The notes under the pieces: model-generated | What the model was told of the DNA's origin: nothing | Seen by the model: the letters and a program-made list of their open reading frames with translations, nothing else | Databases searched by the model: none | From: an uncultured Pedobacter sp. | GTDB lineage: Bacteria; Bacteroidota; Bacteroidia; Sphingobacteriales; Sphingobacteriaceae | Direction of reading: 5' to 3' | Assembly: GCA_938008555.1 (NCBI GenBank) | Contig: CALLKE010000092.1 | Coordinates: forward strand, 1 to 5,421 | DNA length: 5,421 nt | Program-made: the position numbers and the translations under genes | Part shown: positions 1-5,421 of the stretch, one piece after another | Layout: each line of letters starts with the position of its first letter | How positions within the stretch are numbered: the stretch's first letter is position 1

Positions 1-49
1 ACGAGATATGCCTAAGTGACTGGAGTTCAGACGTGTGCTCTTCCGATCT
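1..49 (+). other. Residual Illumina TruSeq-type adapter (not genomic)
   Basis: Positions 16-49 match the TruSeq read-2 adapter, which begins GTGACTGGAGTTCAG and ends CTCTTCCGATCT. Positions 1-7 (ACGAGAT) match the end of the P7 oligonucleotide. The 8 nt between them (8-15, ATGCCTAA) sit where the sample index belongs. This is library-construction sequence left on the contig end and should be trimmed. It abuts the telomeric repeat directly, so the adapter appears to have been ligated within or at the end of the telomere. Confidence 0.97.
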
Positions 50-76
50 CCCCAACCCCAACCCCAATCCCAACCC
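50..76 (+). repeat. Ciliate-type telomere, C4A2 repeats
   Basis: Three perfect CCCCAA units occupy 50-67. They are followed by a degenerate TCCCAA (68-73) and CCC (74-76), after which the sequence becomes unique. The C-rich strand reads 5' to 3' inward, which is correct for a left chromosome end. CCCCAA/TTGGGG is the Tetrahymena-type repeat; Paramecium mixes it with CCCAAA; spirotrichs use C4A4. Only about four units are present, so the telomere is truncated by the read end. The decay into imperfect units suggests the telomere-to-subtelomere junction lies at about 68-77. Confidence 0.88.
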
Positions 77-103
77 GGAAGTTAAATAGACTTGGAGAAT
101 AAT

Positions 104-379
104 TCATGCACGATCATCAGGTGTTTTTGATATTCTTGTCGGTCTCCATTATACTCCTGAGAGTTCCTTCAGGGAAAGGCCACTCGACTAAGGGTGAGCC
201 TTCTTTATATGGGCTCGGATGTGCTTTTTGCTGTAGTGACCAGCACAGATGGGGCATGACATTTGGGATGGCTATGGCAGAGACTTTAAAAATTTACATG
301 CCTTGAGGTGTCGTGAGAGCGTATCTGCCCTCATCTATCGATGGCAATGCTCGCATTCTGCTTGTTGATGCTTTCCCAT
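104..379 (-). CDS. Small two-zinc-finger protein (CCHC + C2H2), 91 aa
   Basis: Read with TAA/TAG as Gln, the minus strand runs from ATG (379-377) to TGA (106-104) and encodes 91 residues. Four internal TAA/TAG codons hide it under the standard code. Two zinc-finger modules are visible. Finger 1 is C9-x2-C12-x11-H24-x3-C28 (CEHCHRQMRADTLSRHLKAC). Finger 2 is C42-x2-C45-x11-H57-x4-H62 (starting CPICAGHYSKKHIRAHIKK). The tail (about 63-91) is polar and basic. Such fingers usually bind nucleic acid or proteins; the actual target is unknown. The stop lies about 28 nt from the last telomeric C. The gene is more GC-rich than the right half of the window. The frame stays open upstream to about 640, so a longer N-terminus is possible, but that part does not look coding. 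It is divergent from the gene starting at 774. Confidence 0.8.
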
Positions 380-461
380 GGTGCCACAAAAATGAGAATT
401 ATTTAACACTTATATCAAAACATCAACTTTGGTGTGTATGGGTATGAACCCCCGATTTTTC

Positions 462-480
462 AAATTTTTTTAAAAAATTT
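462..480. repeat. AT palindrome, 9-bp arms
   Basis: AAATTTTTT (462-470) and AAAAAATTT (472-480) are exact reverse complements around a single T. The element sits between divergent genes. It could be a nucleosome-excluding poly(dA:dT) promoter tract, but such palindromes arise easily in AT-rich DNA. Confidence 0.5.
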
Positions 481-629
481 TCTTCGCCAAAACAAAACAA
501 AAACATCTAATAATGGCTTTCAAGCAAAGACTGAGATCTGACGAAGACTAGGCACAGATTTTTAATTGAATAGTATTTATTATATTTAAAATTTTTACAT
601 TTTACTTTTGAAAAAACACGAAATCAGGT

Positions 630-694
630 TTTACATGTCATTCACTATTAGGCTGTAACTCTCCCAGGTACAAGATATCACAATGACATGTAAA
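630..694. repeat. 13-bp perfect inverted repeat with 39-nt spacer
   Basis: TTTACATGTCATT (630-642) is the exact reverse complement of AATGACATGTAAA (682-694). The match does not extend in either direction. The core ACATGT is itself a palindrome. The pair lies 80-145 nt upstream of the plus-strand ATG, in a divergent promoter region. Possible roles are a paired binding site for a dimeric regulator, a hairpin, or the ends of a small excised element. The sequence alone does not decide between these. Confidence 0.6.
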
Positions 695-773
695 TAAATG
701 CTTGAATCTCCCTGGGCCAATTCACATAAATTTCCTATTTATCGAGTTGAAGTTATGGTCTTATAATAATAAA

Positions 774-2922
774 ATGGAGAGAAGAAGATATTATGAGTGG
801 ATTGGCCCCCTCACAGAGGCCCAAAATCAAAAGGAAATGGCCTTAGAGGCCAAAGAATGGGCCAGGATTGAGGCTACTTATCAATCAAATCTGCGAGCGC
901 AGAGGCGCGATGCTCGCGCAGAGGTAAACGCTCATTATTGAAGCGCCGAAAGCAAAGGCTGCTTGCCAGAAGGGAAAAAAGAGAGGAGAAGAAAAGAAAA
1001 GATGATCTCTTTGAGAAAAACTTGGCCTAGTTTGAGGAAAAACAGAAGAATTGCGCCCTCCATATGACCTACCTTCTCTATCTGCCCCGCTATGATGAGA
1101 TCAGAAAAACGCTGAAGATACTCTATTTCGCTAAGCCTCCTTATACAGAAGCCAATCGTCATTCTCTCGCCCTGTTTATGGAGAAGAATTTCCTGGAAAC
1201 CCCGGAAGACCGTGCCCAGCTTCGCATTGACCTTGACCCTCTCCGCAATGACCCCAATGATTACAACGGCCACTTCAAGCGACTATTGTCCTTTGTTGAA
1301 CCTCAAGTTAACCCCACTTGGGGAATATGATCTCTATAAAATTAAATTCTTTTTAAATCTTGTTGAAAATGCCAAAACAATATTAATGCTAAAGCTGCCG
1401 CCAAACCTTTGGAAAAAATAAGGAGAGCTACAAAAAGCATATAAAGAGGTGTAGAATGCCTAAAAAACCCCTCACACAAGCAGAAGAAAGGGTCTTATAA
1501 ATTGAAGAACAAATTAATGTGATCAAGGCAGAATACATTGAATAAAATGTTATTCATGAGCAGGCCCAACAGGCCCAGCAGCCAAAATAAGAAAAAGAAG
1601 TACCATGGTTTCACTTGCCAACTGAGGAAAGATTGCTCCGAGGATTGAAGTAAAGGCAAACACCTTAAACTATTTAAAAGATTGAAACTTTCCACAACAA
1701 AAACATAAAGTAGCTGACATCAGATATTTGCAAAAAATGGTCATGGGGGATTGAACGTGTTGGTCCATATGAATTTTAAAAAATGATTTAACACTATCCC
1801 AACTAGTATAACTCTATGGAATTGTATGACAAGGAGATATACCTTAAAAATTAAAAAATATTCAAGGAGTAGTCTCACTAATTGTCCTTTCAACGGAGAT
1901 GGTATGACTAGAAATGTGATTAATAGATCAGATAGAGTTTATTCCCTAAGAGAGTTGCAAAATAAGGGGAATATCCATTGAGGTATCTTTTAGATGAGGA
2001 GTGGCGATATACGAGGCATACTAAGTTAAATAATGACATATTATTCCCTGAAGAACATCCATAACATAGATGGGGATAGTTTAAAACTAATATAGCAAAC
2101 TATTTGGCTACACATCGCATGATAGAATATGATTTATCATTATACCACCAAATTAAGGAACTAGACTTTCAACAAGCAACATCCCCAACTCGATATATCC
2201 TCAACAAGACTGTATAACAATGGCAATACGACCGAGTTAAATACCTAACATCACGAAATCATCCTAATCCGTACTGGCACTGCCTTCGCTAAAAATAAAC
2301 CGTTATACCAATGTAAAAATGGCTGTAACTGGCTTTATATTATCAAAGGACAATTCGTTGTGCCCCAGGAGCCACTTTCTTCACTTAAACTCCTTTTTAG
2401 TGCAGTGAAAGAAACGGGAGGAGATTTGAGGTGACCGCTAAGCCACTTTAGTCCCGCAATCACCCATAAAAAGTCCTTTGGTAATGTTCAGTATGCTCAA
2501 TAGTTTTCGAGATTCTGGGAGGAGAGTATTGCGCAGAATGCGCTGCTCATTATTGCTTCACCTGCTCAGCTTCTATTCCAAGACATGGACCACGAGGACT
2601 ACCAGGACAGCACAGAAGAATCCTTCCATTTGACACTGAGCTTCGCAATCGGATTAAATCTTAAGAAGTTCCTCAAAAAAAGAAAAGAATAAAAAAAACT
2701 TTTTAGGAGAGGACTGATGATTTGAGAAGAAAGTCTGAAAGAAAGATCCTAAATTTGAGGAAAAAAAATGCTCAATGCGGCCAGAAAGATGACAAAAAAG
2801 ACTTTTTGCGGTAAGAGTGGCTGCTCGAGCACGCAATTAAATAATTGCAATCATAAGAGTTACATTCAATGGAGATAGATGCAATTCCCGAGGAATCAGA
2901 GTAAAGTGAATAATCTGAATGA
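774..2922 (+). CDS. Long multi-segment gene with C-terminal Cys-rich zinc-binding array; function unknown
   Basis: Starts at ATG 774 (A-rich context, MERRRYYEWIGPLTEAQ) and ends at TGA 2920-2922 under code 6. It is not one open frame. Coding-looking segments are 774-923, 944 to about 1310, about 1310-1465, about 1470-2211, 2237-2404 and 2431-2922. Junctions at 924-943, 2212-2236 and 2405-2430 fit GT-AG introns; those near 1310 and 1465 are unresolved. In order the protein shows a charged Glu/Arg/Lys coiled-coil-like N-terminus, an aromatic segment (ALHMTYLLYLPRYDE), a second coiled coil (TQAEERVLQIEEQIN), a long Gln-rich middle, a C-x3-C pair (YQCKNGC), then CxxC-x11-CxxC-x4-CxxC at 2485-2565 and a Lys/Arg then Glu/Ser tail. 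TAA/TAG codons occur throughout. No family recognised; zinc and nucleic-acid binding is likely. It could be a decaying gene rather than a spliced one. Confidence 0.6.
924..943 (+). other. Candidate 20-nt spliceosomal intron
   Basis: A GT-AG segment (GTAAACGCTC...TTGAAG) lies exactly between codons GAG and CGC. It contains the in-frame TGA (939-941) that would end exon 1. Removing it (length 3n+2) joins the upstream frame to the Arg/Lys-rich frame that continues past 1300. Very short introns, mostly 20-35 nt, are typical of Paramecium-like ciliates. The AAG acceptor is less typical than TAG. A longer alternative ending 9 nt downstream also restores the frame. Confidence 0.6.
2212..2236 (+). 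other. Candidate 25-nt intron
   Basis: A GT-AG segment (GTATAACAAT...ACCGAG) starts and ends on codon boundaries, and its length is 3n+1. Splicing moves the frame from that of ATSPTRYILNKT to that of LNTQHHEIILIRTGTAFAKN, which reads better than the unspliced frame over 2240-2404. Positional GC there (highest at codon position 1, lowest at position 3) also favours the new frame. The alternative is a one-base shift at the CCCC run 2183-2186. Confidence 0.45.
2405..2430 (+). other. Candidate 26-nt intron
   Basis: A GT-AG segment (GTGAAAGAAACGG...TTTGAG) falls between codons GCA and GTG, length 3n+2. Removing it returns the frame to the one encoding the CxxC array and avoids the TGA at 2432. 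It is purine-rich and lacks the usual GTA donor, so it is weaker than the 924-943 candidate. Confidence 0.4.
2485..2565 (+). other. Cys-rich zinc-binding array, CxxC-x11-CxxC-x4-CxxC
   Basis: Codons at 2485, 2494, 2530, 2539, 2554 and 2563 encode six cysteines arranged as CSVC, CAEC and CFTC, with His in the AAHYC linker. Three evenly built CxxC knuckles within 27 residues are unlikely by chance and mark the true reading frame here. The pattern resembles treble-clef or RING/PHD-like zinc sites, but I cannot assign a family. It belongs to the gene at 774-2922. Confidence 0.65.
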
Positions 2923-2951
2923 TTTGGTGAATACTTTATTTACGATAATAA
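2923..2951. other. 29-nt gap between convergent genes
   Basis: The stop of the plus-strand gene (2922) and the stop of the minus-strand gene (2952) are separated by only 29 AT-rich nt. Both 3' ends and their poly(A) sites must fit here or overlap the opposite coding region. Such short convergent spacers are usual in compact ciliate macronuclear genomes. No terminator-like hairpin is seen. Confidence 0.5.
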
Positions 2952-3224
2952 TCAGAATGATACTCTTGTTATTTGAAGCTCCAGAGTTATGTCTTCTACA
3001 AGCGGATACTCGACTGGTGTTCGATCGCGTCCAATTGTAGCATTAAATACGATGGATGGAATCGTACCAATTTCCCATGATTTTGATGCTCCGAGTAGGT
3101 TATATGTGATGTTATAACCTATCACATTCCCAGAATTGTACACAGGAGTCGCGGTTCCAGGTACCAATGTTGCAATAACAAAAGTATTCAGTACATTTTG
3201 TCATTGCATCATTTTCCATCCCAT
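2952..3224 (-). CDS. Short protein of unknown function, 5' end unresolved (in-frame TGA)
   Basis: The minus-strand frame ending at TGA 2954-2952 encodes a coherent, well-mixed sequence. It starts QNVLNTFVIATLVPGTATP at 3200, continues through GYNITYNLLGASKSWEIG and ends LVEDITLELQITRVSF. Two N-x-S/T sites are visible. The frame has no ATG before an in-frame TGA at 3203-3201; the next ATG upstream (3224-3222) gives MGWKMMQ then that TGA. Alternatives are: ATG at 3219 (MENDAMTKCTEYFCYCNIG) joined by a 46-nt GT-AG intron ending GATAG; a sense TGA; a point mutation; or a broken gene. No family recognised. It is convergent with the plus-strand gene (29-nt gap) and co-oriented with the next two genes. 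Its base composition is richer in GC than the flanking gene upstream. Confidence 0.5.
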
Positions 3225-3360
3225 TGAAGAGTAGATTTACGATTCCTAATGATATTCATAAATAATCAATCTTTGCCCTTATATTTAAACAATCACACAT
3301 GCATAACATAAAAATCTTTTAAAATAACTAAATAATTTCTTAAAAAATTATCAAGAAGTA
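3225..3360. other. Intergenic region between co-oriented minus-strand genes
   Basis: About 136 nt, AT-rich, lie between the stop of the 561-residue gene and the first plausible Met of the next gene. The minus strand is open here in the downstream gene's frame and includes a coding-like stretch just before the Met (YEYHQESQIYSS). Part of this interval may therefore be an unrecognised 5' exon. Confidence 0.35.
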
Positions 3361-5046
3361 TCAAAGTCTATTAAGAGTTAGAAGCATGACAATGAGCTCT
3401 TAATTGTCGTGTGCAAGATTTACGGCTTTACGGACAGATTTTTACCAAAGTGATTTCTAAATATCTTACTTTACTGTGGCTTTATTACGATGATTTATTA
3501 TTCTACGACTAAAACCCAATAATGATTAGCCAATACTTTATTATTAATTCTTGCTTCTGAAATCAAGACCCTACTTGATCAACTAGCATACCATAGTATA
3601 AAACAATTGTTTTACTGTAAACATATTATTAGCGTCCTATCTTAAATTAATATATAATCTTCTATTAAGCAATTGAGCTTGTTTTTATTATTATAAGGGA
3701 TTTAAAGACTATCCTTAGATTTTTACATGTAAGAATGACATAAGGTTTAAAAATGTTAGCTATATTAGAATTTTTAAATATCTTAAAGCAGCTAAGACTA
3801 CTAATAGCGGTTATTTTTTAAAATAGGCCAATGTGTAATACTGTAGGTAACGTCCAACCTCATAGGGTATCGCAATAGTAGGATAAATGAATTAAACATA
3901 CTTTTATTTTTGTTTTTATAGTTATTGTGTTGTTCCTATACCATATTATTTGTTAAACCCAACCATATGGACTGGCAAAGACCAATATGCTTATCTACGT
4001 ACAAGTTCAATAGATTTTTGGAAATCAATTTAACCAAAGACTTTTCTTGCCCTAGCTAAAGGGTAATATCTCGAAATAAGTGCAGAAAATTATCTTGCTA
4101 AAAAACGAAAACCCGCATCAGACTTTTTAAACTATTTTTAAACCATATTTCTTAGCATAATAATCTCTCTAACTCCATCAATATGGTAAGTCTCAGCTAA
4201 TTTCAAAAACTTTATAGACCTTTTCACTCTTACTTTATTGAAAAATCTATCCGCAATAGCAGTCTAATATAATTAGATATTTTATTTTAGCCATTGTTTT
4301 TATTTAATACCAAAGCCTACATCTTTTTTGCTAACTTTCTAAAGTTATAGTTTTAGTCTTCGTTATTATTATTTATTTTACCTAAGCACTGTGAATATAT
4401 TTTATGATCTTTTTATAGATGGCTGCTATTAAATTACAGGCTTTTATATTATAGGCTATTATCTAGTTCCAAAATGTTATAAACCAAAAGACTAATTAAA
4501 CAGTATGTCATGTTATTATACATCTTAAGAAAGAATTTTACGTTGTCCTCCTTACTTAAAATATTTCATAAATTACTCTTATTACCTTTATCTTGTTTAT
4601 CTTTATTTTCTAAGCGCTTACATATGTATTGCATAAATCTTTCTCCAAATAGGACTTACTTTTACTACATTTGCTGGATTTATTTGATATTTATGCACAA
4701 AAGCACGTTTAAACCATTTTTGCATTTATTATCTAACTTGCTAATCGTGTATTTATGTTATAGCTTGAGGAATAGGAACATTTTTATTTTAATATACAAA
4801 TTGTCTATTACGTTGTAATTTTCTCACTTTTTCTTTTATAGGACCGATTAGTTCTTTTTTTATAAAATCTTTTCTCCTTTTTATTATCTGGTGTTGTTTC
4901 TTTATTGTGCCTTGATTTAATAGTTTTAGAAAGCTGAATTGTGGATTGAAATTTTATGTAACAACATCATCATCCTAATAAAAAGCCTCTTAAAGTTAGG
5001 GGTTAATAGGTCTCATTATAGTCTGAAATTTTCTTTTAAGATTCAT
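3361..5046 (-). CDS. 561-residue basic, Gln-rich protein of unknown function
   Basis: Under code 6 the minus strand is open from ATG (5046-5044; MNLKRKFQTIMRPINPQ) to TGA (3363-3361): 561 residues with no frame break. About 66 TAA/TAG codons are read as Gln, so under the standard code the gene is invisible. TGA is absent from this frame over 1.68 kb although it occurs repeatedly in the other two minus-strand frames. The N-terminal two-fifths is strongly basic (KKQHQIIKRRKDFIKKE; QALRKQRQTRQRQQEQF). The middle (about 180-260) is Gln-rich. About 403-442 is hydrophobic (PLLVVLAALR, LIQLTFLNLMSFL) and may be a buried or membrane helix. A second possible start is Met11. I recognise no family. A nucleic-acid-binding or structural role would fit the charge but is only inference. 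It follows the upstream gene by 30 nt, suggesting co-transcription or extreme compactness. Confidence 0.78.
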
Positions 5047-5076
5047 GTTATTTAATAAATATAATAATAAGAATAA

Positions 5077-5421
5077 TCAAAAGAATTAAAGATATCTATC
5101 AAACGAAGAACCAGATATTGCTCGATTATATCCAATTGTCATAATCTACGAATATTTCTTACCATAAAGACCTTTATTCATTGCAGCATCCATCCAAGAA
5201 AATACGTCTTTTGTAGCAATATAAGGTTGTTGTATTTTTTCATATAATCCTTAAGGTTTAAAAGGTCTAACAATATTTACTTTCACAGCAAAATTTTTCA
5301 CAACAAAATTCCTTTTCGACTAATCACCTGATGTTTATATTTATATAAAGGATCTATTGTAGTCATATTTGAATTAGGGTGATTTCATAACAAGCAATTT
5401 GACATATATATTATTTCTAAT
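5077..5421 (-). CDS. C-terminal 114 residues of an unidentified protein (5' end beyond window)
   Basis: The minus-strand frame is open from the window edge (5421) to TGA at 5079-5077 under code 6, giving 114 residues with seven TAA/TAG codons read as Gln. The sequence is natural-looking and lacks low-complexity runs: SGDQSKRNFVVKNFAVKVNI, then ATKDVFSWMDAAMNKGLYGK, then IMTIGYNRAISGSSFDRYLQ, ending FF. The first in-frame Met is at 5388-5386 (MKSPQFKYDYNRSF), but the frame runs to the edge, so the real start may lie outside. No family recognised. It is in the same frame and strand as the 561-residue gene and only 30 nt upstream of its ATG. Confidence 0.75.

Larger units (their letters stand above)
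380..773. promoter_or_regulatory. Divergent intergenic region between zinc-finger gene and long plus-strand gene
   Basis: This stretch of about 390 nt separates two genes transcribed away from each other, so it should hold both promoters. It is AT-rich and has no convincing reading frame under code 6. It contains a near-perfect AT palindrome (462-480) and a 13-bp inverted repeat (630-642 with 682-694), listed separately. The sequence just before the plus-strand ATG (TAATAATAAA) is A-rich, as is usual for ciliate start contexts. I recognise no defined promoter element. Confidence 0.45.

Noticed and set aside
106..306. Plus-strand 66-codon frame with hydrophobic, signal-peptide-like start
   Set aside because: It lies antisense to the two-zinc-finger frame, which has diagnostic C/H spacing. 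The plus peptide has no recognisable features beyond the hydrophobic start.
935..1273. Minus-strand 112-codon frame
   Set aside because: Antisense to a segment of the plus-strand gene whose peptide is better balanced and joins cleanly to exon 1 through the 20-nt intron.
1495..1695. Minus-strand 66-codon hydrophobic frame
   Set aside because: Antisense shadow of the coiled-coil and Gln-rich part of the plus-strand gene.
2654..2836. Minus-strand 60-codon Phe/Ser-rich frame
   Set aside because: Antisense shadow of the Lys/Glu-rich tail of the plus-strand gene (complement of AAA/GAA codons).
774..2922. Euplotes-type +1 frameshifting at AAA-TAA
   Set aside because: Euplotes uses TAA/TAG as stops, TGA as Cys and C4A4 telomeres, none of which fits. 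The shift sites here are not at AAA-TAA motifs.
4510..4818. Plus-strand 102-codon frame rich in Leu/Ile/Tyr
   Set aside because: It is the antisense shadow of the Gln/Lys-rich 561-residue gene. The hydrophobic composition simply mirrors AT-rich TTA/TAT complements of TAA and ATA codons.
50..5421. Ciliate mitochondrial DNA (linear, AT-rich, telomeric)
   Set aside because: Ciliate mitochondria read TGA as Trp and use TAA as stop. Here TGA ends genes and TAA is abundant inside them. No rRNA, nad or cox sequences are seen.
1..5421. CRISPR array, tRNA or rRNA genes
   Set aside because: No regularly spaced direct repeats and no cloverleaf or rRNA-like segment were found by eye on either strand.

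Overview
Organism. The window is best read as eukaryotic nuclear DNA from a ciliate. Directly after a residual Illumina adapter (1-49) it starts with three CCCCAA units in the orientation of a left chromosome end. CCCCAA is the telomere repeat of oligohymenophorean ciliates such as Tetrahymena, and Paramecium mixes it with a variant. With the standard code the window looks nearly gene-free. If TAA and TAG are read as glutamine and TGA is the only stop (ciliate nuclear code 6), long coherent reading frames appear on both strands. One has 561 codons and about 66 internal TAA/TAG codons. Base composition is AT-rich, most strongly to the right of about 3240.

Layout. 1-49: sequencing adapter. 50-76: telomere. 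104-379, minus strand: 91-residue protein with two zinc fingers, ending about 28 nt from the telomere. 380-773: divergent intergenic region with a 13-bp inverted repeat and an AT palindrome. 774-2922, plus strand: one long gene of roughly 650-700 residues, broken into several frame segments. Some junctions fit introns of 20, 25 and 26 nt; two others near CCCC runs are unresolved. It ends in a Cys-rich zinc-binding array and a charged tail. 2952-3224, minus strand: short gene with an unresolved 5' end and an in-frame TGA. 3361-5046, minus strand: uninterrupted 561-residue basic, Gln-rich protein. 5077-5421, minus strand: C-terminal 114 residues of another protein that continues past the window edge.

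How it fits together. The three right-hand minus-strand genes are co-oriented, and two are only 30 nt apart. They converge on the plus-strand gene with a 29-nt gap. No function was recognised for any gene beyond zinc binding. The compact, AT-rich, unrecognised minus-strand cluster could be ordinary dense macronuclear DNA. It could also be part of a virus-like or Maverick/Tlr-like element next to a telomere. That second reading is inference, because no hallmark gene (capsid, integrase, polymerase, ATPase) was identified in the window.

All coordinates and translations were worked out by eye under code 6. Exon boundaries in the plus-strand gene are provisional.
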